64,000 nt of DNA from Papaver somniferum (taxonomy: Eukaryota; Streptophyta; Magnoliopsida; Ranunculales; Papaveraceae). A model generated the notes under the pieces. That model was given only the letters and a program-made list of their open reading frames with translations, was not told the DNA's origin and ran no database searches. Shown one piece after another: positions 46,769-60,216 of the stretch. The stretch's first letter is position 1; each line of letters starts with the position of its first letter. The DNA is taken from positions 164,872,339 through 164,936,338 of the forward strand of contig NC_039366.1 in NCBI RefSeq assembly GCF_003573695.1, in the 5' to 3' direction. Made by a program: the position numbers and the translations under genes.

Positions 46769-47676
46769 ATCTTATCAATGGACTTTTGACAAACAAAAGT
46801 TAAGCCTATTATGTCAATTATTGATGGAAGATAGGTTAAAATCTTTTGTTTACAAGGATTATGTCTATTGTATGTCATTATGCAAATAATGATGGAAAAT
46901 AGAATGAATCCTTGTATATGCCGCAGTATTGATCATTCCCTGATCCATATCTTATGTGTATATTGCAATGCTCCATAAGTTTTTCTTGTGTTGAGCATAA
47001 GACGATTGAGTTAATCATTCTTTTATAGTGATCTTAGTCGTAGCTCCGTAAGTTCTCTTATGTCGAGCATTTCCAACTAGATTAATCATAGATTCATTTG
47101 TGGTTAAATTAATCATGGGTTCTCTCGTGGTTAGTTTAATTGAGAATTTTGGATATAAAAATCATTCCTTATGGTTTTTGGTATCCAATAAAATCCTTCT
47201 TTTCTTGTAAAAGTAAGGTCGCTCTTGTTGTTTTCTTGGGAATGACATCAAATGGGGGAGAGTTCTTTTGAACTTGCGCTTAATTTCCATATCTTTGTGG
47301 GGAGTGCGGCTGTGGAATTATTTTTAGGGGTTATCTTGTATCTTTATAAACTCCTTGATGAATAAATTTAGCCTCGGCTTTATGATTGCATCTAAACAAG
47401 TTGATATGTACTTTTCTTTGGTCTTGAAGCGTCTTCGTGGAAATTTCATTAGGATCCCGTTTTCGTACCTTTGCCAATTTTATTGACAAAAAGAGGGAGA
47501 ATTAATGTGTAGTTCACACTATAATTACATATGATTTACGTGCTTTACGGGTCATTATGTAAGGGGGAGTGGTTTTCATGTTGAGACGAAAGTATTGACT
47601 AAGGGGGAGTGATACATATCACCATAGTGTTGTTGTCGAAGTTGTGATATGAGAACTTTGATGTTGTGTAATAATA
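46769..47676 (+). other. SIRE-like internal 3' region, left of the nested gypsy element
   Basis: It parallels 16795-17860 of the first element (for example GACTTTTGACAAA..AAAAGTTAAG, GGAAGATAGGTTAAAATC and TTTTATTGACAAAAAG). It is non-coding and includes the shortened stem-loop array at 46970-47150. Confidence 0.8.
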
Positions 47677-47681
47677 CTATG

Positions 47682-50600
47682 TGTAGATGGTGGATTTTCG
47701 CAAGGGCAAAATCGTAAAACCATAATTATGCATACTCCGGATCCGGCAATCGGTTGAGTATTGAGACTCATGTCTCTCAACAAAGCGTGAAAGCTCATGC
47801 CATAAACTCTCTTACAGAGAAGGTTGTCTCTCAGAGTATCTGTAGATGTGTAGTCTCCCAGCTGAGGCCACGGCACATCTCATGAATACTGAACAATTTC
47901 AGTAATTATTTATATATAGAATCGAAAGATTGGACGGCTCCTAGACAGCATGCCTGCTAGTATAGAGCGACAACGTCTTCAGGATGCAACCAGGTTTTCC
48001 CTAACTATATAGGATAAATATGATACTCCAGCAAGTTCATATTGCTCAACTCTCAGATAATTAATGCTCCTAGATAGGAAGCCCTGCTAGTATAGAGATA
48101 TCAGTTAATTATCTCTAATCGCCTGAATATCCAGCAATATTCTACGATTCTTCGTTATATTTCGTCATTTCAATTCGTGGTTCTTCTCAGCAGAATTCCA
48201 CGGGTTAGTGATAAATATTCAACGAAACAGGCATCTTAGCATCGAATAAGCCCTGACTAAAATGGTGCAAGTGTACTTAGCAATAATGCACAGACTAACA
48301 TTTGAATGCGCCAAACGAGCATTTCACAAATACGAATGAACAATGAACCTATGCAAAATAGGAAGGAAAAATAATAATAAAAAAATATTAGCAAAGGCGC
48401 CAGGGACTGGGCTCACCAGCCGTCCGGTCATGCCGTGACCAGTCCCACGCCTAATTTTATATTTTATCATATTTTATTATTTTTTCCTGATCTCATGAAA
48501 ATTCTCTCGTTCGAGCAAATCTCCTTCGATTCAAGGAAATTCTCTAATCTCATGATATTTCTTTATGTCAAGAAAATAATAAAATTAGGGAAAGGTGTCA
48601 CGGGACCGAGCACCAACCGGCCGGCCATGCCCTACTGTGACCGGTCCCGCACCTCACGTCCCCATTATTTTATTATTTCTCTCAAACCATGAAAATTCCC
48701 TGATTTCATGAATTTTCCCTAAAACCATGAAAATTCCCTGATTTCATGAATTTTCCCTAAAACCATGAAAAATATTATAAAATTAAGAAAACTTGTGGGA
48801 CCAGGCCCTAGCCGGCCGGTCATGCCCTAGCCGATCCCACATGTTTATTATTTTATTATTCTTATTTGTTTTGTTTTCCTCATTCCATGAAAGCTCCCTG
48901 ATTTCAACAAAATACCTTGGTTTCAACAAAACTCTTTGATTTTATGAAAATTCCCTAAAATCATGAAAATTACATAAAATTGGGAAGAGTGCCCTGGAAC
49001 CGTGCCCGTTGGCCGGCCGGCCATACCTTGGCCATTGCCGGTCCCACACTCCATCATTCCCTATTTTATTATTATTTTATTTCTCTCATCTCATGGAAGT
49101 TCCCTAATTTCATAAAACTTTCCAGTTTCATGGAATTTCCCTCAATTCAGAGAAAATACATAAAACTGGGAAAAGTGTGTGGGACCGTGACTGTCGGACG
49201 GCCGGCTATGCCCTAGCCGTGGCCGGTCCTACACCTTGCAAGTCCCTATTTTATTAATTATTTTTCATCATCTTATGTATTTTTTCCTAGTTTCAGCAAA
49301 ACCCTGGATTCTGCATATTTTCTCAAAATGTTGCTCAAACCCGCATCGGAAAATATTGAAACTCTCAGGACTGAGACACGGACACTATGGTGACACGGGC
49401 ACATTCCCTTGACCGACCAAGGGTGACCCTAAGGCTTGCAAACAGCCGGTCCCACACGTTTTAATGATTTTAACCTAATTTGCTCAAATGCTCATATTAG
49501 GTTCAAACTCTTTCCAAACAATTGGGGGTTTGCTCAAACGACCATCAATTGGTCCCACGGCCACCAAGAGCCGGTCCCATGACCTCTTGGTCGGTCCCTC
49601 ATCTTTTCATGGCTAGGTTTTATTATTTGTCGCTCACACGAGCATTATTTTAATAAATGATTAAACCGGCATTTAATCATTCTTTCATCAACTGGTCCTC
49701 AAGAGACTTTGGTATTTTTCTCATTCGAACATCTGGGTGTTACATAGTGGAGTCATCATCCCATGTAGTCGGTCCCTGCTTCGTTCTGCGGTTGATTTTC
49801 AATAAATCATCATTTCATTAAAATTAGGGTTTTGAATCCAGAACTCTGCAAAAACATGATTCTGAGCGGATTCAAATACTAATAATTTTATGTTGATCCC
49901 GTGATCAACACTTTTATTTATTATACTCGACCTAGCAGTCAGTATCTTAAATTGATATTTTATTTGGTCCTGCTACCAACAATTCATCAAACGAGCAATA
50001 TTTGCTCTAATTAGCGATACTTGCTCAGATTCAAGAATATTGATTCAACTATCAATATTCAACAATTTAGCAACACAGTTTGCTCGTCTTAGGTAATCAA
50101 CATAATAATACCTCGTCTCAGCAGACATATTTAATTCATGAGTTTCTGAACATTTGCAAATCATGTTCAACTCAACAATATATGGACTCATCGTCCCATA
50201 AAGTCAGCAACTGACTCCACAATCACGAGATATCAATCGTGTCACATGGGAGGATATTAACTAGGGTTTTGGTCTGGCGGTCTACGACACATGTGTTCAC
50301 CCACGACGAGAATGTGAGCAAGTCGTGCAATCAGTTGGAAGAGTCAGCAAAGTAGTGGGTGGAAATTTAACCAAGTCTCCGCATGATGAGCAACTGGTTT
50401 TAACACGATTTCCCACTTCCCCACTCTCTGATTCCAGCAACTGTCACACTTCATAGGATCATGGTGTTTTTAATTTAGTAATATAAAAAGACCTCTGAAT
50501 CATTATTGAAAGGACAAGATTCGAATACTCGAACATTCGTCTAAAGAAGGAATTTCTCTGGGAGTTCATACAGACAATCTTTCGTATACACGAAATCATC

Positions 50601-50939
50601 GTCTGAGTAATTACTCTCAATTGAACAAAATTCAATCGTTCAGAGCGTTCTTACGCTGAATTCACAACACACCTACAATCTCAGATTACCATTGATCTCA
50701 AACATTTCTCAGCTTCCCTCCTACAGATCAACCCATCCTCTCTTGTGACCGAATTGACTCTGGAACGGTCATTGTTCTTGGTTTAGGCCGAAGTCTTACA
50801 GATTGATCTCTCGAACTTAAAGCACTCCCTCTTGCAGTGCATATGTGTGAGGTTCAATATTTCGCTCGGTTCAAGGAGTCTCCACACGGTTGACTCTTCA
50901 ATTCCATAAAAACCAGCAAATCGTTTTTCCCCACCTACA
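47682..50939 (+). repeat. 5' LTR of the nested gypsy element
   Basis: It is bounded by TGTAGATGG and CCCACCTACA. A modular GGCCGGCC-bearing repeat lies at 48400-49250. A pyrimidine-rich stretch precedes a likely transcribed leader at 50470-50930, with TAATATAAAAAG at about 50479 as a possible TATA box. Confidence 0.9.
48400..49250 (+). repeat. Array of ~180-bp GGCCGGCC modules inside the gypsy LTR
   Basis: About five modules each carry a GC-rich core (GGGACCG.., an NGGCCGGCC-like block, CATGCCCTA, GGTCCCACAC) and then an AT-rich part (TATTTTATTATT, then CATGAAAATTCCCTGATTTC). Cores lie near 48415, 48600, 48800, 49000 and 49180. The same array is in the 3' LTR at about 57720-58510, where one AT-rich segment is shorter. 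Confidence 0.8.
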
Positions 50940-50960
50940 GATTGGCGACCACAGTGGGAG
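50940..50960 (+). promoter_or_regulatory. Primer binding site of the nested gypsy element
   Basis: ATTGGCGACCACAGTGGGAG follows the 5' LTR by one base. The TGGCGAC start resembles the tRNA-derived primer sites of Tat/Ogre-type gypsy elements; the exact tRNA was not settled. Confidence 0.6.
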
Positions 50961-50996
50961 TTTAATCTCTCGGTTGCAATCTCAAAATTTCACAAG

Positions 50997-53000
50997 ATGG
51001 CTGGTCTTAGGTCTGGGTTAGTTACAGGTTCCAACAAAAACGACGACGGCACTAGCAACAACAACAATGAGGATATCCCGGAAATAATTCCGGTCTCTAA
51101 CACTGGCGGTGATGATGTTACTCCTCCTCACGCTAACACGGAAGGTCATCCTCTGTTCGGCCGACACCCTGAGGAAGTCAGAGGAAACCCACCACCTACC
51201 ATTGTTGATCTCATCAAAGTGCAAGAGACTCTTGCAAAGAATCAAACCGATATGGCTACTACACAGAAAGAGTTGTTTAATTATCTGAAGACTCTCACTG
51301 ACAAGATGTCAGAGAGAACTCAAGAAAAAGGAAAGGAAAAGGATAAATCCTTAAATGTTGATCCTGAGGTGGTTCCAATTCATACGGTGGATGACGACGA
51401 AGTCCGCAAAGCAGCAGACGATCCATCAGCAAAGCAGCCATCAAATTTCATTACTCGGGAAGATTTGGAACTCCTCTTGGAGAACCGTGTAAAAGACAAG
51501 ACATCACATGTCCATCATCACCAGCCTCCGTACCCTGCTGCTACGCAAAGGATTCCTCTTCCAAAAGGTTATACCTCTCCAACCTTCACTTTGTAAGACA
51601 GAACAGGCAATGCTTGGGAACATGTTTCTCGGTTCCTGGAAGCCTTGGCTGGACATGAACATAACCATGTTGTTCGCCTCAAAGAATTTTCAAAATCCTT
51701 GAAAGGCAGGGCATACACCTGGTACAACAACATCGCACCAGGAACTATCAACAATTGGGGATAAATGATTAACGCCTTCTACAGAAAGTACTTCTTTGTG
51801 TCAGAGCAAATTACTCTCTCTGATCTTGGAAGAATGTTTCAGAGGAGCAATGAACATCCCAATGACTACGTGAAAAGATTTAGAGTCCAGGCCCTGGACT
51901 GTCATGATCCAAACGTCACAGAGCAACAACTGGTAGACTTGTGCATCAACGGCATGATCCCGGTCTACAAAGCTTTATTGGAAAATCTTCGTTTACAGAC
52001 CTTCTCAGAGCTTCATGAAGCGGCGAAGAGATCGGAAACTACTGCACACGCTTTACTGGAAAGAACAAAAGCTACAAAGGCTGAAGAACCACGAGACACT
52101 CGAGGTAGCAGATGTCTGATTAACAAGAAGTACAACCTCCAGCCTTCCACAAACGATGTTGCAGAAGGGAGCAAACGGAAAGACGAACCATCGCGCAAGC
52201 ATACCTCAACTCCTTCAAAAGCACAAAGGAAGGATAAGCAAGATGCACAAGCTCCTGAACAGCGCGCAGGGGCTCCTGATCAAGACGCACCTGATTTCCC
52301 CCTTTCCATTGAAGAGGTGATTGAACTCCTGGATGCTTGGATCCAAGATGGCGCTATCAAGTTGCCATATGTAAAGAAAGAACCAACTGAAGAAGACATG
52401 GAAAGTCCTTGTTACCGTCGCTTCCACAGGTTTGTCAATCATCCCACAAGTGATTGCGTCTTAAAGCGTATATTCAGGGAAAATGTTGAATCCGGGGAAC
52501 TTAACTTGGGGACTGAAGGAGTACACAGAGATCCTCTCCCAGTCAGGACTTTCTCCATCTCTGAACAACCAGTCAAAGAGGCAGTTCAATCCTTGGTCGC
52601 ATGTGAATTATCTGTCGAAGGCACAAAAGAGAGACATGTTCACAACACTGAACCACATCGTGTCAAGAAGTCCATACTTCTTGAGCCTCCAGCCACAGAC
52701 CAAGAGATATACGACTGGGTACTGCTTACTACAGTCAATCTTAGAAGAAACGAATTTGGAATAAAGTTGATCGATGCTGGCACCACCATCAACAACATTC
52801 TACTGAAAATCATCGGATCCACAAGCATCACTCGACAAGAGGCTACTCATGCTCCCATCTCAATCAGAGACCTTGAAGGAACGCTCGGAAATACTTATAG
52901 CTACATCACTCTCAAAGTGAACATAAGTTCAACCTGGACATACCAAGTTTCACATAATCAGGAAGATCCAGGATATGACATGTCCTTCAGACGAGCGTGA
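50997..53000 (+). pseudogene. gag-protease ORF of the nested gypsy element, two nonsense codons
   Basis: One continuous frame begins MAGLRSGLVTGSNKNDDGTS, broken only by TAA at 51594-51596 and TAA at 51762-51764. The N-terminus is Asn/Asp-rich. The Gag core spans the stops: NAWEHVSRFLEALAGHEHNH, KSLKGRAYTWYNNI, MINAFYRKYF and HPNDYVKRFRVQALDC, matching the retrotransposon Gag domain (PF03732 type). A basic linker and a region rich in Pro and Glu follow. The C-terminal part has NEFGIKLIDAGTTINNILL, where the aspartic protease site reads D-A-G in place of D-T/S-G. Near residue 465-480 a CYRRF..F-V-N-H..S-D-C block sits where the zinc knuckle is usual. It ends at a TGA (52998-53000). Confidence 0.8.
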
Positions 53001-53583
53001 ATCCACGCTGAAAAGATGGGTACTTACAAAGTGCCTTTGGTTACACATCTCTCCAACGAAGAAAGTTCTGATCCAGAAGATTTGGCGGATGTTCCATCAT
53101 CAGAGCACTTGGAGGAATTTTGAGCGTTGACGAGTTTGAAATTAAGGACCTGCAAAAGATGCATAAACATTCATCAAAAGGTCATGCACTCAGGCAAGTC
53201 TCATTCCTCCCACGTCTATGTCATTTATTTCCTCACATGTTATTCTACCATGGGGATTCAATTCTGCTAGCATCTCTGATATTGCAAGACGCTATAAGTG
53301 GGTAATCTCACTTCAGCAATATTTTACCAAGTGGTTGAATTTGACATTTCTCCGAATCGAGCATCTCACTGAGACATTCATTACTGAGATGATGTTCAAG
53401 CACGGAAAAGAACAATTTGGGCATTTCTCCATAGACTTGCAGGAGTGTTCATGTGTGCCACAAAACCAGAAAGCTCTGATGTCTGCACAAGTATTGAATC
53501 CCACCATCGCGGCTAAAGGAGTGTTTAATCAACAGAAGATAGTTGGAGCCGAGACGATAAATCCTAAGACATTCGATGCTTAA
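53001..53583 (+). pseudogene. Decayed integrase fragment of the nested gypsy element
   Basis: The frame 53218-53583 contains QQYFTKWLNLTFLRIEHLTE and FITEMMFKHG, which parallels the D-Y-F-T-K-W-x-E-A ... F-I-x-x-x-I-x-x-R-F-G stretch of gypsy integrase, with the first catalytic Asp of the DYFTKW motif read as Gln. The end VFNQQKIVGAETINPKTFDA matches the integrase tail relic at 43233-43472. Between the protease (53000) and this point there is no room for reverse transcriptase and RNase H, so those were deleted. Bases 53001-53217 hold short frames of no clear identity. Confidence 0.5.
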
Positions 53584-56500
53584 GAGATGTGACGCTTCAA
53601 CGCTCAAGCATCTAAGAAGCCTTCAAATTGTACTCCCAGTCAAAGAGTACACCCTCTATAATGGCACCTCTAGCTTCAGCATAAATATCTCGATAATGAC
53701 ACACTGATTCAACACCAGTACGATCAAAGTGTAACTGAATTTATCCCATGGTAAGGCTTCTGAAGCAGATGCAACATCATTTATCCATTGATGGAACAAA
53801 CTCCTTCAACATACACCGGGGACTTGATTTTATCGGAGAAATCAATTCTATTTCAATAAATTTTATCCACATAACAAGTTATTGCAACCTGATGTGATTC
53901 CATGAAACTTCATCAACGGGTCTTTCTACATCACAAGACCCTGCATGAATGAGGAACTTCCTCTCTTCACCGATCACATCCAGAAGGGAAACTGTCATTG
54001 CTATCTACCGCAACAACATCGATTCCCTGACAAGGCACTTCACAGTAAAGGCTCACTGGATGAGGGAGTAAAGACTATGTCGATAATCATGGATCTACCT
54101 TTTCTGTCTCTGGAACAACTCCGGCCATAGTATCGGCATCAACAAGCATTTCTGGAGAAAATTCTATCGTGATCCATCATCAACGACGGTCTCAGGGGCA
54201 ACATCCTCATGACCAGCTTCATCAATTATCCGTTCTCTGAAGTATTACTCGATGGATCAGACTTCTCCAAGCACTAATGATTCATATCAAGGTGTGTAGA
54301 CATGAAATATGTTCACATGAAAGTCTTTCTGAAGCTTTCACAACAGGCGGGCACAATCTCAAGTCTTCTACAAGATGTTCTCTTCACCTATACAAATGAG
54401 ATACAACATACTTCATCCCATGGGTTTACAAAAACGTACCAATGGGTGAGAAATGGAACAATTCTTCCTCAACAAAAGATGTTCGTTTATGTCTCTGCTA
54501 TAACATACCAAAAGGGTGCATCAATCGGACATACAATCTGAAAGATATGGCCTTTACCGTCAGGTCTACGAAATCTGAAAAATTTGTATGGGATTACAAA
54601 TTAGAAATGTGCATCCTTCGTTGGCTGACCTCTACAACTCCAAATTGAGGGATTCTTTTCTCATGTGATAACTCAGTCTCTTAGCTTCAAAATTTGGGGT
54701 CAAAAGTCAAATTTCGACGTCGTATGAGGTTCCTACAACTTCCATAGCGTACATGCAAGCAACAATTCTTAGATGGGATTCATAACTTCCACAGTCGATC
54801 GGTGTCCACAAGGTCTTTCCACCAAGTACTTCATCAAGGTACCTCCAACTTCGACAACCTAGGTCATCACATCAATTTTTCTACCTGGGTCCTCTATCCA
54901 AGTCTGACTAGAAGAAGAGAAAACGAAAAGGAGAGATTCAACAAGATACTGGGGACTGACGGTCCACTGATCATGACGATCAGTTTCACAGTCCAAGACC
55001 CGTGGCACCCGACTCTCATGTGCTAATCATTCATCATGAAAGGAATGCCACTACCGGGACATGAAACCATGGTGATTACATCATCCCCACTCGAGAGCAA
55101 CCTTGGCTAGGGTCCCGTGACCAGGGTTTCAGAAGTGATGTTTCTACGACTGACAGAAACAAGATGGCACTGCAAGCACCATGCTCATGTATCAATCAAG
55201 GGGTTCAGATTTAAAATTAATAAATGGTATTAAAATACTTCATCAAGTGTTCAAGACACGAGCGAATGGTTTAAAGACACAACAAGGGCGTTTTACAACA
55301 AGCTCGTCTGAAACGATTTTACACTATCTTGCACAAAGGGGTGATCTGGGAGCAATTGGTGAAGAATCTAAGGATGGATAATATACCATTCTCTTCTCAT
55401 GGATGTCCTTTACAACATATCCAAAATTCATAGTAATTGGATGAACTAGCAAAGAGATGTGGTCGAAACATTGGACTACATGCCAGCTGAAAAGTTTCTG
55501 GAAATCTCCTGGAAGTTTACTGTTTCGCCTATTTCGGACCCTAAACATGCTCAAAACTCGAAAAGATTCATTAAGAAAGCTTGGAAATCTTCTGAGGATG
55601 AAAAAACATGGGTAGACCGGTGAAATCCGACGTCAGACGAAGATTCTACAACGTTTTTACTGAAAGACTGACTTCTGGATTTTCTGGTGACGAATATGAT
55701 GAAGTTCATCGTTCGTCCACATTTGAATCAGGATATACACCATCAACGCAAATCCTGACTTCATCTTCAGCCGATAGTCTCATTTGCTGAAGTCGACGGT
55801 GCTTCTACTGATAAGGGACGACTCTCAGATGATCGAGAGACATACAAAGTACCAGCTTTCCAGCGTCTCTGAAAGGTTGATTCACCTCGGCATGAACATC
55901 TGCATAAGTCTTCATCTTTGACTTCATATTTCTGGAGTGTTTGTCGGAAGATCCAGAAGGGTGGTTGTAACCAGAAGTCGCCACTATCTGAGGCGAAAGA
56001 CATGGAGTCATGGATGTACCGATAACAAACACGCAATAAAAATGGTAACAATCCAGCTCTTACCTATTTACGGTTTCACTAGCTCTAGTGATTATAACGT
56101 CAGAATTTCGAAAACTTGCTCGTTCTGCAAAGACGAGCAAAATTCATTATTCAAAATCATGACTTGATAAAACCGTGAACAACTCACGTGAATTTTAACA
56201 TCCACTGGTTTTTCAAAAATTGGATTGACTTCCATTCCACAATTGGGAAAACTTACATACAAACATTATTTCACCATGTATAATTGTCTACTTTCAACAG
56301 TTGTTCAAAATCAAAACATTGATTTTACAAAATATATACATATTTTAACGTGAAACTCACGTAAATTTGAACTATATATATATATATTGCTCAATCGCAC
56401 GAGCGTCCATCTTTGAAACGAGAGCATATTTTCAAAGATTTCTAAAAAGCTCGAAGATAAAAAATTTCATGAAAGCTCATAAACAAAATTTTTATTACTA

Positions 56501-57009
56501 ACAGACACACGTCTATTAAAAAAAAACTTTTCTCTCATACGAGCATCCACCTTTGGAACGAGAGTTTATTCCATTTTATGAAATCTCACATATTTAAAAG
56601 ATAAAATTTTGGTTTTCATGACAGCTCATAGACAAAAATTTTATCATTAGATACAGATCTACTAAAAAAAATCTCTCTCCTATGCTGGGGATTATTGTTT
56701 GTTTCTTAGACTAACGAACGAACGAACGAACATTCGTTCCTAAAATAATGATTTCCTTTTTGGGCCCCGGCCCGTGAATCCTAAATCGACCAAAGACCCG
56801 TCATCAAATCAGCGGTTCTACACAAATTTGTGCTCACCGGATGATGCTCAATTATGCCACTGGGGTTTTCGCTCAAACCATGGTTTGCTCATTCACTCGA
56901 AATCCGGTAACATCTTTTCTTATGACTAAGTTCAATTACTTATTTTTGTCTGTACCTGGAAAATCACCATTCAATGCTGACTGAGGAACATGATTGATCC
57001 TCACTAAGC
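53584..57009 (+). other. Long 3' internal region of the gypsy element, no recognised gene
   Basis: There are several short open frames (for example 54302-54541 and 55608-55790), none resembling a known domain. The words GGGGACTGACGGTCCACTGA (54952) and GCTGGGGATTATTGTTTG (56683) are typical spacer text of this element class. A diverged tandem pair of ~150-bp units lies at 56390-56690, and a CGAA microsatellite at about 56713-56735 ends in a palindromic GAACATTCGTTC. Confidence 0.55.
56390..56690 (+). repeat. Diverged ~150-bp tandem pair near the gypsy 3' LTR
   Basis: Both units run from CGAGCRTCCAYCTTTG..ACGAGAG to AGCTCATA.ACAAAAATTT and a CTATTAAAAA/CTACTAAAAA-like end (first at about 56399, second at about 56540). 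Confidence 0.75.
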
Positions 57010-57020
57010 AGGGGACTTAA
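57010..57020 (+). promoter_or_regulatory. Polypurine tract of the nested gypsy element
   Basis: The purine-rich AGGGGACTTAA runs directly into TGTAGATGG of the 3' LTR. It is shorter and less pure than usual. Confidence 0.6.
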
Positions 57021-60000
57021 TGTAGATGGTGGATTTTTGACAAGGGCAAAATCATAAAACCATAATTATGCATACTCCGGATCCGGAAATCGGATAAGTA
57101 TTGAGACTCATGTCTCTCAACAAAGTGTGAAAGCTCATGCCATAAAATCTCTGACTGAGAAGTCTGAGATGTGTATTCTCCCAGCTGAGGCCACGGCACA
57201 TCTCATGAATACTGAGCAATTTCAGTAATTATTTCTATATAGAATCGAAAGATTGGACGGCTCCTAGACAGCATGCCTGCTAGCATAGAGCGACAACGTC
57301 TTCAGGATGCAACCAGGTTTTCCCTGACTATATAGGAAAAATATGATATTCTAGCAAGTTCATATTGCTCAACTCTCAGATAATTATGCTCCTAGATAGG
57401 AAGCTCTGCTAGTATATAGCCATCAGTTAATTATCTCTAATCGTCTGAATATCCAGAAATATTCTACGATTCTTCGTTATATTTCGTCATTTCAATTCGT
57501 GGTTCTTCTCAGCAGAATTCCACGGGTTAGTGATAAATATTCAACGAAACAGGCATCTGAGCATCGAATAAGCCCTGACTAAAATAGCGCAAGTGTACTT
57601 AGCAATAATGCACAGACCAACATTTGAATGCGCCAAACGAGCATTTCAAAAATACGAATGAACGATGAACCTATGCAAAATAGGAAGGAAAAATAATAAT
57701 AAAATATTAGCAAAGGCGCCAGGGACTGGGCTCACCAGCCGGCCGGTCATGTCGTGAATAGTCTCACGCCCAATTTTATATTTTATCATATTTTATTATT
57801 TTTCCTTGATCTCATGAAAATTCTCTCGTTCGAGCAAATCTCCTTCGATTCAAGGAAATTCTCTAATCTCATGATATTTCTTTATGTCAAGAAAATAATA
57901 AAATTAGGGAAAGGTGTCACGGGACCGAGCACCAACCGGCCGGCCATGCCCTACATTGACCGGTCCCGCACCTCATGTCCCCATTATTTTATTATTTCTC
58001 TCAAACCATGAAAATTCCCTGATTTCATGAATTTGCCCTAAAACCATGAAAATTCCCCGATTTCATGAATTTTCCCTAAAAGCATGAAAAATATTAAAAA
58101 ATTAAAAAAAACTTGTGGGACCGGGCCCTAGCCGGCCAGTCATGCCCTAGCTGGTCCCACACGCCTATTATTTTATTATTATTATTTGTTTTGTTTTCCT
58201 CATTCCATGAAAACTCCGTGATTTCAACAAAATACCTTGGTTTCAACAAAACTCTTTGATTTTATGAAAAATCCCTAAAATCATGAAAATTACATAAAAT
58301 TGGGAAGAGTGCCCTGGGGCCGTGCCCGTTGGCCGGCCGACCATACCTTGGCCATTGTCGGTCCCACACTCCATCATTCCCTATTTTATTATTATTTTAT
58401 TTCTCTCATCTCATGGAAGTTCCCTAATTTCATAAAACTGGGAAAAGTGTGTGGGACCGTGACTGTCGGACGGCCGGCCATGCCCTAGCCGTGGCCGGTC
58501 CTACAACTTGCAAGTCCCTATTTTATTAATTATTTTTCATCATCTTATGTATTTTTTCCTAGTTTCAGCAAAACCCTGGATTCTGCATATTTTCTCAAAA
58601 TGTTGCTCAAACCCGCATCGGAAAATATTGAAACTCTCAGGACTGAGACACGGACACTATGGTGACACGGGCACATTCCCTTGGCCGACCAAGGGTGACC
58701 CTAAGGCTTGCAAACATCCGATCCCACACGTTTTAATGATTTTAACCTAATTTGCTCAATTGCTCATATTAGGTTCAAACTCTTTCCAAACAATTGGGGG
58801 TTTGCTCAAACGACCATCAATTGGTCCCACGGCCACCAAGAGCCGGTCCCATGACCTCTTGGTCGGTCCCTCATCTTTTCATGGCTAGGTTTTATTATTT
58901 GTCGCTCACACGAGCATTATTTTAATAAATGATTAAACCAGCATTTAATCATTCTTTTATCAACTGGTCCTCAAGAGACTTTGGTATTTTGCTCATTCGA
59001 ACATCTGGGTGTTACATGGTGGAGTCATCATCCCATGTAGTCGGTCCCTGCTTCGTTATGCGGTTGATTTTCAATAAATCATCATTTCACTAAAATTAGG
59101 GTTTTGAATCCAGAACTCTGCAAAAACATGATTCTGAGCGGATTCAAATACTAATAATTTTATGTTGATCCCGTGATCAATACTTTTATTTATTATACTC
59201 GACCCAGCAGTCAGTATCTTAAATTGATATTTTATTTGGTCCTGCTACCAACAATTCATCAAACGAGCAATATTTGCTCGAATTAGCGATATTTGCTCAG
59301 ATTCAAGAATATTGATTCAACTATCAATATTCAACAATTCAGCAACACAGTTTGCTCGTCTTAGGTAATCAACATAATAATACCTCGTCTCAGCAGACAT
59401 ATTTAATTCATGAGTTTCTAAACATTTGCAAATCATGTTCAACTCAACAATACATGGACTCATCGTCCCATAAAGTCAGCAACTGACTCCACAATCACGA
59501 GATATCAATCGTGTCACATGGGGGGATATTAACTAGGGCTTTGGTCTGGCGGTCTACGGCACGTGTGTTCACCCATAACAAGAATGTGAGCAAGTCGTGT
59601 AATCAGTTGGAAGAGTCAACAAAGTAGTGGGTGGAAAATTAACCAAGTCTCCGCACGATGACCAACTGGTTTTAACACGATTTCCCACTTCCCCACTCTC
59701 TGATTCCAGCAACTGTCACACTTCATAGGATCATGGTGTTTTTAATTTATTAATATAAAAAGACCTCTGAATCATTATTGAAAGGACAAGATTCGAATAC
59801 CCGAACATTTGTCTAAACAAGGAATTTCTCGGCAAGTTCATACAAACAATCTTTCTTCTACACGAACTCATTGTCTGAGTAATCACTCTCAATTGAACAA
59901 AATTCAATCGTTCAGAGCGTTCTTACGCTGAATTCACAACACACCTACAATCTCAGATTACCATTGATCTCAAACATTTCTCAGATTTCCTCCTACAGAT

Positions 60001-60211
60001 CAACCCATCCTCTCTTGTGACCGAATTGACTCTGGAACGGTCATTGTTCTTGGTTTAGGCCGAAGTCTTAAAGATTGATCTCTCGAACTTAAAGCACTCC
60101 CTCTTGCAGTGCATATGTGTGAGGTTCAACATTTCGCTCGGTTCAATGAGTCTCCACAAGGTTGACTCTTCAATTCCGTAAAAACCAGCAAATCGTTTTT
60201 CCCCACCTACA
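57021..60211 (+). repeat. 3' LTR of the nested gypsy element
   Basis: It is nearly identical to 47682-50939, with scattered substitutions and small deletions, for example near 57165-57175 and 58430-58440. It ends CCACCTACA, followed by the CTATG target duplication. Confidence 0.9.
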
Positions 60212-60216
60212 CTATG

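Larger units (their letters stand above)
47682..60211 (+). mobile_element. Tat-like Ty3/gypsy element nested in the second SIRE-like element
   Basis: The element is 12,530 bp with exact CTATG duplications at 47677-47681 and 60212-60216. LTRs are 3,258 bp (47682-50939) and 3,191 bp (57021-60211), both TGTAGATGG..CCACCTACA. The primer site begins ATTGGCGACCACAGTGGGAG right after the 5' LTR, and a GCAGGGGACTT tract precedes the 3' LTR. Inside are gag-protease with two stops, a worn integrase fragment, and a ~3.4-kb untranslated region. No reverse transcriptase or RNase H was found. Very long LTRs and this primer site suggest the Tat lineage. It is non-autonomous and younger than its host element. 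Confidence 0.9.

Noticed and set aside
54302..55790. Short frames in the 3' region of the gypsy element as genes
   Set aside because: None has a domain, start context or consistent frame; they are explained by the long untranslated region of the element.
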